Assembly (NCBI GenBank): GCA_002311655.1
Contig: DBYZ01000014.1
Span: 186,001 to 250,000 of the forward strand
Source of the DNA: Bacteroidales bacterium UBA1173
Lineage (GTDB): Bacteria > Bacteroidota > Bacteroidia > Bacteroidales > F082
Length of the DNA stretch: 64,000 nt
Direction of reading: 5' to 3'
Made by a program: the position numbers and the translations under genes. The notes below the pieces were generated by a model. That model saw only the letters and a program-made list of their open reading frames with translations, was not told the DNA's origin and ran no database searches. Numbering within the stretch: the first letter of the stretch is position 1; the number at the start of each line of letters is the position of its first letter. Positions 24,658 to 33,274 of the stretch are shown here, in pieces.

Positions 24658-25818
24658 ATGAGTGGTTTTAAAAATAACGGGAAATTAAAGTTGTTAATCA
24701 TCGTCGGAACAAGACCTGAGATTATCAGATTGGCAGCGGTTATCAATAAATGCCGTCAGTATTTCGACTGCCTTTTGGCGCATACTGGTCAGAATTACGA
24801 CTATAACCTCAATGGCGTGTTTTTCAAGGACTTGAAGCTCGCTGACCCTGACATCTACATGGAAGCCGTGGGCAACGACCTTGGCGAGACCATGGGCAAC
24901 ATCATCGCGAAGAGCTACCAGCTGATGGTTGAGGTTCAGCCTGACGCTGTGCTCGTTTTGGGCGATACCAACAGCTGCCTCAGCGTGATTGGCGCAAAAC
25001 GTTTGCATATCCCGATTTTCCACATGGAAGCGGGCAACCGCTGCAAGGACGAATGTCTGCCGGAGGAGACAAACCGTAGGATTGTTGATATCATCAGCGA
25101 CGTTAATATGGCTTATTCAGAGCATGCTCGTCGCTATCTAGCCGACACAGGCCTTCCAAAAGAACGCACCTATGTGACTGGTTCGCCTATGGCTGAGGTT
25201 CTGCATAGCAACCTGGCGGAAATCGAGGCATCTGACATCCACAAACGTCTCGGTCTGGAAAAAGGCAAATACATCCTTTTGAGCGCTCACCGTGAGGAAA
25301 ATATCGACACGGAGAAGAACTTCATGAGCCTCTTCAACGCCATCAACGAAATGGCCGAGAAATACAATATGCCGATTCTCTACAGCTGCCATCCGCGTTC
25401 AAGAAAACGCCTCGAGGCAACAGGATTTAAGCTTGACAAACGTGTCATCCAGCATGAGCCACTCGGTTTCCACGACTATAACTGCCTGCAGATGAACGCT
25501 TTCTGCGTGGTGAGCGATAGTGGCACATTGCCGGAGGAAAGCAGTTTCTTTACCTCGGTCGGACATCCGTTCCCAGCCGTGTGCATCCGCACCTCTACTG
25601 AGCGTCCGGAGGCATTGGACAAAGGCTGCTTCGTGCTGAGCGGCATCGACACCAAGGGATTGCTGCAGAGCGTTGACATTGCCGTTGAGCTTATTAAAGA
25701 TGGCCACCACGGCATCCCGGTGCCGGATTACGTCGACGAAAACGTGAGCACAAAAGTGGTCCGCATCATCCAAAGCTACGTCGGAGTGGTTAACAAAATG
25801 GTCTGGAGAAAATATTAA
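24658..25818 (+). CDS. capG: UDP-N-acetylglucosamine 2-epimerase family protein, CapG-like
   Basis: A 386-residue non-hydrolysing 2-epimerase of the WecB/CapG family. TGQNYDYNLNGVFFKDL near residue 42 and MEAGNRCKDECLPEETNRR are characteristic, and the longer insert with FKDL suits CapG-type enzymes acting on the CapF product to give UDP-L-FucNAc. It lies between capE and capF in an order different from Staphylococcus aureus (E-F-G). Its stop overlaps the first bases of a family A repeat. Confidence 0.88.
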   Translation: MSGFKNNGKLKLLIIVGTRPEIIRLAAVINKCRQYFDCLLAHTGQNYDYNLNGVFFKDLKLADPDIYMEAVGNDLGETMGNIIAKSYQLMVEVQPDAVLVLGDTNSCLSVIGAKRLHIPIFHMEAGNRCKDECLPEETNRRIVDIISDVNMAYSEHARRYLADTGLPKERTYVTGSPMAEVLHSNLAEIEASDIHKRLGLEKGKYILLSAHREENIDTEKNFMSLFNAINEMAEKYNMPILYSCHPRSRKRLEATGFKLDKRVIQHEPLGFHDYNCLQMNAFCVVSDSGTLPEESSFFTSVGHPFPAVCIRTSTERPEALDKGCFVLSGIDTKGLLQSVDIAVELIKDGHHGIPVPDYVDENVSTKVVRIIQSYVGVVNKMVWRKY

Positions 25819-25877
25819 CATCTAAAAACACGAAAAACCCGAATATAAAATTAGTGTTATTCGGGTTTTTCGATGTT
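25817..25877. repeat. Family A palindrome, short complete copy
   Basis: AACATCTAAAAACACG...GGGTTTTTCGATGTT in the capG-capF gap. It includes the capG stop codon. Confidence 0.85.
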
Positions 25878-25895
25878 AAATAAAAAGGAGTTATT

Positions 25896-27158
25896 ATGAA
25901 GATTTTGGTAACTGGAGCAAAAGGTTTCGTTGGTAAAAACCTTTGCGCTGCATTGAAAAATATAAAAGACGGCAAGGACAAGACCCATCCTGGTTTGACT
26001 ATCGAAGCCGTCTATGAATATGACATCGACAGCAAGCCAGAGGAACTCGACGCTTGGTGCAAAGATTGCGACTTTGTGTTCAACCTCGCAGGCGTCAATC
26101 GTCCGCAAAATCAGGAGGAGTTTATGCAAGGCAACTTCGGCTTTGCATCCACATTGCTCGACACTCTGAAAAAGCACGGCAACCGTTGCCCGGTGATGCT
26201 CTCTTCAAGCCAGCAGGCCTCACTGACAGGCCGCTTCGGCAACAGTGAATACGGCCGCAGCAAGAAAGCCGGTGAAGACCTCTTCCTTGACTACGAAAGA
26301 GATTTTTTAACATCGAAAAACTCGAAAGACTCGAATATTAGTGATTTTAGTGGTTTTCGATGTGGATTAAAACCTCGTGTTCTTGTTTATCGTTTTCCGA
26401 ATCTTTTCGGAAAATGGTGCCGCCCGAATTACAACTCAGCAGTTGCCACATTCTGCAACGCCTTCGCAAACGATCTCCCATACACCGTCAACGACCCATC
26501 GGTTGAGCTTGAATTGCTTTACATCGACGACCTTGTTGATGAAATGATGGCTTGCCTCGAAGGAAAAGAGCATCATTGCGAGTTTGAGGGTTTGGAAGTG
26601 CTGCCAAAAGAAGATGGGCGCTATTGCTACTGCCCGATAACCCACAAAATCACTCTCGGTGGCATCGTTGACCTTCTGAAATCATTTGCCGAGCAGCCCA
26701 AAACCCTGATGATTCCAGAGATTCCAGCTGGCAGCTTCGCCAAGAAGCTCTACTCGACATACCTGAGCTATCTTCCGAAAGAAAAAGTCGCCTTTCCGCT
26801 GAAGATGAACGTTGATAACCGCGGCTCATTCACAGAGCTGGTGCACACCCTCAACTGCGGTCAGGTCTCGATAAACATCAGCAAGCCTGGCATCACAAAA
26901 GGACAGCATTGGCACAACACCAAGTGGGAGTTCTTCATCGTTGTCAGCGGTCACGGCCTTATCCAGGAGCGCAAACTCGGCACAGATGAAATCATCGAGT
27001 TTGAAGTCACTGGCGACAACATCCAGTGCATACATATGCTCCCCGGCTACACGCACAACATCATCAACCTCTCAGAAACTGAAAATTTGGTGACGGTGAT
27101 GTACTGCAACGAGATATTTAATCCAGAGAAGCCGGATACTTTCTTTGAACCTGTTTGA
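25896..27158 (+). CDS. capF: UDP-sugar reductase/cupin CapF with in-frame repeat insertion
   Basis: A 420-residue bifunctional CapF: an N-terminal SDR (VTGAKGFVGKNL, SSQQA, YGRSKKAGE with YxxxK) and a C-terminal cupin (GQHWHNTKWEFFIVVSGHG, metal-binding His/Glu). It reduces the CapE product on the way to UDP-L-FucNAc. Between YERD and PRVLVYRFPNLFGKW the protein has ~20 additional residues (SKNSKDSNISDFSGF) encoded exactly by a family A palindrome (26309-26363), which makes it longer than usual for CapF. The frame is intact, and the insertion lies in a loop before a conserved strand. Activity is likely retained but unproven. Confidence 0.9.
   Translation: MKILVTGAKGFVGKNLCAALKNIKDGKDKTHPGLTIEAVYEYDIDSKPEELDAWCKDCDFVFNLAGVNRPQNQEEFMQGNFGFASTLLDTLKKHGNRCPVMLSSSQQASLTGRFGNSEYGRSKKAGEDLFLDYERDFLTSKNSKDSNISDFSGFRCGLKPRVLVYRFPNLFGKWCRPNYNSAVATFCNAFANDLPYTVNDPSVELELLYIDDLVDEMMACLEGKEHHCEFEGLEVLPKEDGRYCYCPITHKITLGGIVDLLKSFAEQPKTLMIPEIPAGSFAKKLYSTYLSYLPKEKVAFPLKMNVDNRGSFTELVHTLNCGQVSINISKPGITKGQHWHNTKWEFFIVVSGHGLIQERKLGTDEIIEFEVTGDNIQCIHMLPGYTHNIINLSETENLVTVMYCNEIFNPEKPDTFFEPV
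26309..26363. repeat. Family A palindrome inserted in frame inside capF
   Basis: AACATCGAAAAACTCGAAAG...TGGTTTTCGATGT, the same arms as the intergenic copies at 24506 and 25817, here read as protein without a stop. Confidence 0.88.
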
Positions 27159-27159
27159 G

Positions 27160-27885
27160 ATGATGAATCAACCAATAGAATTGACACCTGTAGAAAAAGA
27201 GATAGACAGTTTGATCGGTAAATCAGGTTTTTATCTCCAGACATATCGAGCTATTGATGCGGAACATGTGTTGAATCCAGCGTTGGATATGGTAGAAAAC
27301 AGTGATGTAAAATGGCAAGTAAAGGGTGCTGTATTTAGAAACATGGGACAGGCATTATTCCTGGATGGGCACTTTGATGAGGCGATGCGGTTTTTTATTA
27401 AGTCGCATGAAGTGATTGAGGATGGTGATGACAAGGCTGCAGTAGCAGGATTGATAGCAAGATATTATTTGCAGGAAAAGAATAAACAAAAAGCTTTAGA
27501 ATATGCTGAAAAGGCACTTATGACCGCTAAAGCACCAGAACTGAAATCTGGACCATATCAAATACAAGGCGGAGTGGCAATAGAAGATGGTGACTATACA
27601 AAGGCTTTGGAATTGATGAACAAAGCAGCCGAACTAGCCGAAGAGAGCCATTGTCTTACCGATTTAGCTATGATAATCATGGATATTTCAGTAATATTCA
27701 TGATGATGGGACGAAAAGAAACAGCACTTAGTGAGATATACCGCGCTGAGCGATATGTTAAAGAATGCCATAATACGGATTTGTTTATGCGATGCGCTAT
27801 CAGAAGGGCTAAAATCCTATATGCGATGGGCAAGGACGAAGATGCCAAGAAATTGATTTGTGCGCTGGAAGAACAGAAGTGTTAA
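27160..27885 (+). CDS. TPR-repeat protein, partner of the FRG protein
   Basis: About 241 residues (ATG 27160, or 27163) of helix-turn-helix TPR-like units, e.g. GQALFLDGHFDEAMRFFIKS, then KQKALEYAEKAL, GDYTKALELMNKAAEL and GRKETALSEIYRAE. No signal peptide or membrane segment. It begins one base after the capF stop but belongs with the next gene (3 bp gap), an FRG-domain protein. A TPR partner suggests a regulatory or antitoxin-like scaffold. Its AT-richer composition differs from the cap genes. Confidence 0.75.
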   Translation: MMNQPIELTPVEKEIDSLIGKSGFYLQTYRAIDAEHVLNPALDMVENSDVKWQVKGAVFRNMGQALFLDGHFDEAMRFFIKSHEVIEDGDDKAAVAGLIARYYLQEKNKQKALEYAEKALMTAKAPELKSGPYQIQGGVAIEDGDYTKALELMNKAAELAEESHCLTDLAMIIMDISVIFMMMGRKETALSEIYRAERYVKECHNTDLFMRCAIRRAKILYAMGKDEDAKKLICALEEQKC

Positions 27886-27888
27886 GCT

Positions 27889-28974
27889 ATGGGGTTTTCA
27901 CAAACAGAGATAGATTCGATGCCAACCATTCTTGATGTGGTGGAGATGATATCGGCAGAAGAGAACAAACTGATACTACCCATGGTGTCTCAAATTCCGT
28001 CTTCAAACTATTACGACGAGGGGCAGTATAGTTATGTGTCTGACAAACACAATCGGAATATTGTCCATCTGATGCCAATGTCGCAGTCGCCATTCACATT
28101 CTATAGAGGGCAGAGTAGGTATTATGATCCTTGTATGCCTTCTCTTTATAGGAAGAACAATAAAGGCGAATGGCCAACTGAAGAAGATATCGCATATAAC
28201 AGACTAAAGACATGTGAGTTTTCTTTATTGTTGAATACGCATCCAGTGTTTAGAGAGGTGTGTACGCAAACTTTCGTGAATTATGTCACGATGGCACAAC
28301 ATTATGGTTTCGCTACAGAATATCTGGATATCACCAACAGCAAATGGGTAGCTGCATTTTTCGCTTGCACTGGTTATGACTGCGAAACAGATACATATTA
28401 TCCTGTTGGTCGTGATTATAAAGAAGGCTATGGTGTAATGTATATGACAGACTTAGACATGAGCAATCTGCCAGAGGAATTCTTTGAGAAGAATGGTGTA
28501 ATTGGTTATCAGTATTTTGCGCGGCCAACAAAACAATCGTCTTTTGGGTACAAAATGGAGAGAGGTGATGATTTTAACCATTCGCCTTTTTTTAAGAAAA
28601 TATTTTTCCGACATGATTTGGAGGCCTCAACAGTTGTATATCAAATGTCGTACAAACAGAATAGAGTGATTCCTAAAGACACATTGTCGTTGTTGGCTGG
28701 GCAGATTGCTGAAAGCAATGAAATATCGAGGCTGGCTCATTATTTGTGTTGGGAGAACTTCTATTCAGACAAGGAACCTGCTTTTCTGGATAGCGTATTT
28801 GCATTGAAAGGGCTGACCATTCGCGAAGACAATACACAAGTGGCAAGGTTTAGCAAAGAGGAATTAGAAGCAGATTGGAAGGCGTGGAATGAATATGGCA
28901 GAGAAGACATCATATCTCGGATTTTGCCTATCATTGCGGTTTCTTCATGTGAGTTTTCTGATGATAAAAAGTAA
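27889..28974 (+). CDS. FRG-domain protein
   Basis: A 361-residue protein with an FRG domain: FTFYRGQSRYYDPCMPSLYR, then MAQHYGFATEYLDITNSKWV AAFFA (the AQHYG...LD.T motif that defines the family). FRG proteins are predicted nucleotide- or RNA-processing toxins/effectors and are enriched in defence islands, but no biochemical function is settled. It is paired with the TPR protein upstream. The stop is directly followed by the third, dead copy of the small HA-like ORF. Confidence 0.88.
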   Translation: MGFSQTEIDSMPTILDVVEMISAEENKLILPMVSQIPSSNYYDEGQYSYVSDKHNRNIVHLMPMSQSPFTFYRGQSRYYDPCMPSLYRKNNKGEWPTEEDIAYNRLKTCEFSLLLNTHPVFREVCTQTFVNYVTMAQHYGFATEYLDITNSKWVAAFFACTGYDCETDTYYPVGRDYKEGYGVMYMTDLDMSNLPEEFFEKNGVIGYQYFARPTKQSSFGYKMERGDDFNHSPFFKKIFFRHDLEASTVVYQMSYKQNRVIPKDTLSLLAGQIAESNEISRLAHYLCWENFYSDKEPAFLDSVFALKGLTIREDNTQVARFSKEELEADWKAWNEYGREDIISRILPIIAVSSCEFSDDKK

Positions 28975-28975
28975 A

Positions 28976-29197
28976 GTGCATAAAAAGTTTCAAGAATACC
29001 AAAGAATCACAGACTTTATCGAAACCAACCATTGTAATCCGTTGCATCATCGGCTTGAAGAACACGATATGCTGAATTTGCTCTAGGCCACGAGGAAAAG
29101 GATGAATGCAGGGGAGGTGAAGGAGGATAGAGTGGAGTAGTTTCAGAAGTTGCTGAAGCTGAGCGAGCACTACAGAAGAATAAGCCAGTATCAGTAG
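28976..29197 (+). pseudogene. Third copy of the small HA-like ORF, with two in-frame stops
   Basis: Reads FQEYQRITDFIETNHCNPLH, HRLEEHDMLNLL, stop (TAG 29084-29086), ATRKRMNAGEVKEDRVE, stop (TAG 29138-29140), FQKLLKLSEHYRRISQYQ. It aligns end to end with the intact protein at 2070-2300, so only point changes have killed it. Confidence 0.88.
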
Positions 29198-29223
29198 ATA
29201 GGCTTACGGTTTACAATTTAAAA

Positions 29224-29256
29224 GGTCGGATTCCTTATGGGGAGTCCGACCTTTTT
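29224..29256 (+). terminator. Rho-independent terminator, also serves convergent AAA gene
   Basis: GGTCGGATTCC and GGAGTCCGACC around TTATGG, then five T. Similar in shape and sequence to the one at 15681. Confidence 0.88.
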
Positions 29257-29260
29257 GTGC

Positions 29261-30556
29261 TTACTCGCTAGGGGCTCCGTTGATCAAAAACGGTATGGCG
29301 CCATATAAGCCGTTGATATAGTTCTTTTCGTAGTTTGAATCGTTACGTGGGGCATGTTTAAGTGTCTCCTTTGCTTGCACGGCTTTCATCATTGGATAGA
29401 TAGTTGAACATTCCATATTGTCCTTTTCGGTAAACCAAATCTGGTCGCGACGGAATAGCTTGTTGGAAAGCAAATGTGTGTCGTGGGTGGTGAAAACCAG
29501 TTGCGCTCCGTTAGGATTCTCTTTCGGATCATTAAATATCTCGATGATTTTCCACGTCAGGAATGGGTGCATCTGTGAATCGAGCTCGTCAACAAATATT
29601 GTTACCCCTCTTTCCAATGAATCCAAAATGGGGCCTGACAAATTAAACACCTTATTGGTGCCTGCCGATTCTTGTCCGTCGAGGTCAAGTTTTATGGTTC
29701 TTATGGCGTGGCCAGTTTCATCATAAACCTTATGCAACGATGAAATTTGAATGTATGGGTCTTTCTTTAGTTGGGCAATTATCTCTTGGGGCATGCCTTG
29801 CGGGAAGCCTATTTTTTCGAAATCGATTTTCTTGGGAACAAAGCTTTCGAACCCCAATCTCATCTTGCAGAGGAAGCCTTGTACTAAACCTTTCATCGAC
29901 TCATCGGAATATACTCTGCGGCGTGTATATTGTGAATAAGTGTCGTCGATGCCTGAAATGAAGCCGATTTTGTTGTTAAACCAACCGATAATGCTGTTTG
30001 ATATGTCGCCTCCCAGTTGTCCGGCCAATGAAATCAATAGGCGGTTGGCGTTGAGTTTGGAGTCGGTTCCGATGCTTTTGGCCTGAGTATCAAAGCTCGC
30101 CTCAATTATTGGCATTTTGCCTGCTTCTCTTGTGAAAAGCATTTTTTCTGTCTTTCTGCTTGATATGAGAAACAGCCATTCTTTTAGTATCGTTTTCTCG
30201 TCGTATTCAAATCCGTAACGATAAGTTTTGCGTTTGTTGTGAAAAACCGCTTCAAATTTGGTGGGGATGTTCTCGCGTGTCGAAAGAATGAATGGATCGT
30301 ACTGAAGAGGATCGCCTTCGTTGAGTTTTACAGATCGGACTACCATTAGTCGCATAGCATCCACAGCTAGAAAGAAATTACTCTTGCCGCTTGAGTTGGC
30401 ACCATAGAAAGCTATTGAATTTAATACACTTATGTTTTTGCTTATAGCAGTGATATTACTACCAGGTTTGTCCTTTATGCCTTTGGAGGCGGTTAGGTTT
30501 AAAGTCATTTCTTTGCCGAATGACCTGAAATTGGAAACTGAGAACTGTATAAGCAT
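29261..30556 (-). CDS. AAA15-type ATPase (RloA/AbiL-like)
   Basis: A 431-residue ATPase of the AAA15/AAA21 group. The N-terminus MLIQFSVSNFRSFGKEMTL is typical, Walker A is GANSSGKSN, Walker B is TIFVDELDSQMHP, followed by VFTTHDTHLL. Members act in anticodon-nuclease (RloA), abortive-infection and PARIS-type systems, normally beside a TOPRIM/RloB-like partner. None is adjacent here: the next gene is divergent and unrelated. It may be an orphan or work with genes elsewhere. A minus-strand -7 box lies at 30603-30610. Confidence 0.88.
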   Translation of the reverse strand: MLIQFSVSNFRSFGKEMTLNLTASKGIKDKPGSNITAISKNISVLNSIAFYGANSSGKSNFFLAVDAMRLMVVRSVKLNEGDPLQYDPFILSTRENIPTKFEAVFHNKRKTYRYGFEYDEKTILKEWLFLISSRKTEKMLFTREAGKMPIIEASFDTQAKSIGTDSKLNANRLLISLAGQLGGDISNSIIGWFNNKIGFISGIDDTYSQYTRRRVYSDESMKGLVQGFLCKMRLGFESFVPKKIDFEKIGFPQGMPQEIIAQLKKDPYIQISSLHKVYDETGHAIRTIKLDLDGQESAGTNKVFNLSGPILDSLERGVTIFVDELDSQMHPFLTWKIIEIFNDPKENPNGAQLVFTTHDTHLLSNKLFRRDQIWFTEKDNMECSTIYPMMKAVQAKETLKHAPRNDSNYEKNYINGLYGAIPFLINGAPSE

Positions 30557-30867
30557 AATAGTATAATTTATCTATTTTGAGGTTTTAACTCAAAAAGAAC
30601 TGCAAAAATACAACAATTATTGTATATGTGTACAAAAAAATTACAATTTACTCATTTCTGACATTTTGTCGGTGTCATCTGTTAGCGTCATGACATGGTA
30701 AAACTGGCAAATTGTCAGTATAACTCAAAAATATGTGTAAAAAATGATACTTTTGTTGTAATAATCATTAAAAATGAGCGAACACCTCAAATATGGCACA
30801 ATATTTGTTTTGAATATGGTGTTTGTTTAATTAAAAGACCCCCGCAAAAGGACGGGTAATAAAGAAA
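30557..30867. other. Divergent promoter region
   Basis: Minus-strand -7 box TATTTTTG (30603-30610, reverse strand) for the ATPase and plus-strand TACTTTTG (30748-30755) for the GIY-YIG-like gene. Between them are short palindromes (TGACA...TGTCA, GTCATGAC) that could be operators. A possible 18-codon leader ORF (30774-30830) is noted but not supported. Confidence 0.6.
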
Positions 30868-31170
30868 ATGAAAAAAAGTAAAAAAGAAATTATCGCAGAT
30901 TTTGACGCTCATCTGCAAAAAAGTACAAAGGAATATTGGAGCGATTATTACGTAGGAATCACCAACGATATTGAACGTCGTTTGTTTACCGAGCATAATG
31001 TAAGCAAGAATAATGCTTGGTGGATTTACAGGGAAGCTACTGACAAAGCCACTGCACAAGAGGTTGAGGAGTACTACTTGGCAAAAGGTATGAACGGCGA
31101 TACGGGAGGAGGCACTGAGGATTCGGTTTTTGTGTATTGCTACGAAATCACAAATACCACTAATGAGTAA
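30868..31170 (+). CDS. GIY-YIG-like small protein
   Basis: A 100-residue protein whose core, YWSDYYVGITNDIERRLFTE followed by a conserved-looking H, a W and a late Glu (EVEEYYLAKG), has the order of the GIY-YIG nuclease fold (YVG, Arg on the first helix, Glu). The first GIY motif is degenerate, so nuclease activity is uncertain. It precedes a DUF1883-TIR gene by 6 bp. Pairing of a nuclease-like and a TIR protein suggests a small defence unit. Confidence 0.6.
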   Translation: MKKSKKEIIADFDAHLQKSTKEYWSDYYVGITNDIERRLFTEHNVSKNNAWWIYREATDKATAQEVEEYYLAKGMNGDTGGGTEDSVFVYCYEITNTTNE

Positions 31171-31176
31171 TTGCCT

Positions 31177-31947
31177 ATGAAGTATCAAGTTTACGATCTC
31201 CAGCAATGTAATAAAGGGGAGCGGATTCAAGTAACATTGCGTGGTAATGCCGCTAATGTCAGACTTATGGATAGCACCAACTACAATAGCTATAAGCAGG
31301 GAAAGCGTCACCATTATTATGGGGGACTGGCTAAACAGTCCCCTGTGATTCTGCCCATACCAAGTTCGGGCCATTGGTATGTGACCATTGATTTGAACGG
31401 CTTGGGAGGTTCGGTAAGTTCTTCGGTGCGTAAGTTGCCGGCTCCACTTCCAGTTTACAATGAACCACCTTTGGCTTCGGTTCCGTCGCTGGTTCAACGT
31501 GAACCTATGCCTTTCGGTGCATCGGCAGATACATACCTTGAATACGATGTGTTTATATCACATGCTTCTGAAGATAAAGACAGTGTTGTCAGGCCGCTGG
31601 CGGAAGCGTTGGTTACCCGAGGATTGAAAGTTTGGTATGATGAGTTTGAGTTGAAAATCGGCGACAGCCTTCGTCATAAGATCGACAAAGGCTTGGCAAA
31701 GAGTCGGTTCGGTATAGTGGTGCTTTCGAGAGATTTCATCAGAAAAGGATGGACAAACTATGAACTTGACGGCATCATCTCAAGGGCAAATACCGGTGAG
31801 CAAATCATATTACCCATTTGGCACGGGATAACTAAGCGGGAAGTGTTGGACTATTCTCCATCCTTGGCCGACAAGGTGGCTCGTAACACAGCCTCAAGCA
31901 CAATAGAAGAGATAGCTGATGAAATTTCCAAACTCATAAATGGATAA
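31177..31947 (+). CDS. DUF1883-TIR domain protein
   Basis: A 256-residue protein. Residues 1-85 match DUF1883 (GERIQVTLRGNAANVRLMDS, NYNSYKQGKRHHYYGG, GHWYVTIDLNGLGG). A Pro-rich linker follows, then a C-terminal TIR domain (EYDVFISHASEDKD, GLKVWYDEFELKIGDSL, WTNYEL with the putative catalytic Glu). Bacterial TIR domains commonly cleave NAD in anti-phage defence. DUF1883 may be the sensing part. ATG 31177 is preferred to TTG 31171. Confidence 0.9.
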   Translation: MKYQVYDLQQCNKGERIQVTLRGNAANVRLMDSTNYNSYKQGKRHHYYGGLAKQSPVILPIPSSGHWYVTIDLNGLGGSVSSSVRKLPAPLPVYNEPPLASVPSLVQREPMPFGASADTYLEYDVFISHASEDKDSVVRPLAEALVTRGLKVWYDEFELKIGDSLRHKIDKGLAKSRFGIVVLSRDFIRKGWTNYELDGIISRANTGEQIILPIWHGITKREVLDYSPSLADKVARNTASSTIEEIADEISKLING

Positions 31948-31961
31948 AATATTTCATTTTT

Positions 31962-31994
31962 CCCTTGCGTATATCAGAATTATTGTTATCTTTG
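31962..31994 (+). promoter_or_regulatory. Promoter near-identical to 15731-15764
   Basis: TTGCGTATATCAGAATTATT then GTTATCTTTG (-7 box TATCTTTG at 31987-31994). The match extends over ~35 bases to the promoter of the candidate ncRNA. Confidence 0.65.
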
Positions 31995-32073
31995 CATCCG
32001 ATATTTTATAATTGCCCAGAAGGGTTTGTTTACTTATTAGAATGAGTCGGGGTTCAAAATATCTTCAATAGAT

Positions 32074-32328
32074 ATGACCGTTGAAGAATATTGTGAGCGA
32101 TTAAAAGAAAAGTTGGAAAAGAAACAATATGATAGAACCGCCATGTGGAAGTTGATGATACCAAGCGAGAGTAAATGTGAACTATATGATTATATCAATT
32201 TAAAAAATGATAATGCGGCCAGTATGTTCCTAGGATATTGCGATGTAGTTCAGTGTCTAGTAGAGAATAATGAATTTGATAGAATAAAGAAGAAACGTAA
32301 TTTCAATTATAGAACGGGCATATTGTGA
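32074..32328 (+). CDS. Hypothetical protein, 84 residues
   Basis: No family recognised. Charged and helical N-terminus (VEEYCERLKEKLEKKQYDRT), no signal peptide, one Trp. It has its own promoter at 31987-31994, 80 bp upstream, and precedes the toxin-antitoxin-chaperone operon. It could be a small regulator or an independent cargo gene. Confidence 0.6.
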   Translation: MTVEEYCERLKEKLEKKQYDRTAMWKLMIPSESKCELYDYINLKNDNAASMFLGYCDVVQCLVENNEFDRIKKKRNFNYRTGIL

Positions 32329-32385
32329 AATTTGTGTAGGTGTAAATGATTGATATACAAGGTATTAAATAATTTTTAACAAAAA

Positions 32386-32430
32386 GTTTAGTAAAAACTA
32401 AACATAATTCAAAATAAATGTGTAATTTTG
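32386..32430 (+). promoter_or_regulatory. Operator and promoter of the toxin-antitoxin-chaperone operon
   Basis: Perfect inverted repeat GTTTAGT-AAAA-ACTAAAC (32386-32403), at the -33 position relative to a -7 box TAATTTTG (32423-32430). This is the usual autoregulation site of a HigBA-type operon. The -7 box overlaps the first codons of the annotated toxin start at 32418, so either the start is further in or the promoter is further upstream. Confidence 0.6.
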
Positions 32431-32816
32431 CCGTTGAAATATTTGGATCCGTCAGAAGTGATGGGAAGCTGAAGTTCTATAAATTATTGGAAAATGGCAA
32501 GGCTCAAATTGACGCTTTTTATGACGAAATATGCAAGAGTGAAAGGTTGTTAAAAGATTTTAAAAGTATATTGGCATGTATGGATTATGTGGCAGAAACT
32601 GATTCTAAAATGCCGAATACAAAAGTCAACTCAATTAAATACAATGGGAAGGATATAGTCATTGAGTTCAAAAAAAACACGTTAAGAGTGTATTGTATAA
32701 AAAAAGCTCCTAATGTTTTGGTCGTTTTAGGCGGTTTTAAAAAAGAACAGGGGGCTGATATCAATAAATTGAAAAGGTTTATTAAGGAAAATAAGAACTT
32801 ACTTGAAAGATTATAA
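32418..32816 (+). CDS. HigB/RelE-superfamily toxin
   Basis: A 132-residue RelE-fold toxin, presumed ribosome-dependent mRNA interferase. The C-terminal core IVIEFKKNTLRVYCIKKAPN, VLVVLGGFKKEQGADI, KLKRFIKEN is characteristic of the Gp49/HigB family (basic residues and GGxKKxQ-DI). The toxin precedes its antitoxin, as in higBA. The start at ATG 32418 keeps the first beta strand but conflicts with the promoter position. Followed by an HTH antitoxin (21 bp) and a SecB-like gene. Confidence 0.82.
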   Translation: MCNFAVEIFGSVRSDGKLKFYKLLENGKAQIDAFYDEICKSERLLKDFKSILACMDYVAETDSKMPNTKVNSIKYNGKDIVIEFKKNTLRVYCIKKAPNVLVVLGGFKKEQGADINKLKRFIKENKNLLERL

Positions 32817-32837
32817 TAATAAATATAAACATAAGAA

Positions 32838-33263
32838 ATGATTGCGTATAAAGAACTATTGACAACACCAGAATACTGGACAACAAGAATACAGTTGGGT
32901 TTATATAACATGTTGGAGAATTATATGGAATCCAACAACTTGTCACGTGTTGATTTGGCGAATAGATTGGGCGTAACAAAAGGCTATGTCAGTCAAGTCT
33001 TAAATGGCGATTTTGATCACAGATTGTCAAAACTTGTTGAACTGTCGATGGCTATTGGGATGGTTCCTCAAATCAGCTATGTTCCTATGGATAAAGTATT
33101 TGCTCCAGAAACACAGGCGGAATTAACTTTTGACATAATTAATAACAATAAAACTCCCATATCGAAATTGTTAAAGAGTTTTAATAATGCGTCATTACAG
33201 TTTTCTAAAGCTGAAAACAAATCAATATATAAGAAAGATCTAGTATTATCAGATGTCGCTTAA
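32838..33263 (+). CDS. HigA-type HTH antitoxin with C-terminal extension
   Basis: A 141-residue XRE-type protein: HTH at LSRVDLANRLGVTKGYVSQV, followed after residue ~90 by an extension of ~50 residues (ETQAELTFDI...SIYKKDLVLSD). In toxin-antitoxin-chaperone systems such an extension is the chaperone-addiction segment that makes antitoxin folding depend on a dedicated SecB-like protein, and such a gene follows 11 bp later. It should bind the GTTTAGT palindrome upstream. Confidence 0.82.
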   Translation: MIAYKELLTTPEYWTTRIQLGLYNMLENYMESNNLSRVDLANRLGVTKGYVSQVLNGDFDHRLSKLVELSMAIGMVPQISYVPMDKVFAPETQAELTFDIINNNKTPISKLLKSFNNASLQFSKAENKSIYKKDLVLSDVA

Positions 33264-33274
33264 AAGAGTAAATC

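Noticed and set aside
30774..30830. 18-codon ORF as a leader peptide before the GIY-YIG-like gene
   Set aside because: Too short to judge, with no attenuator-type hairpin and no codon signal.
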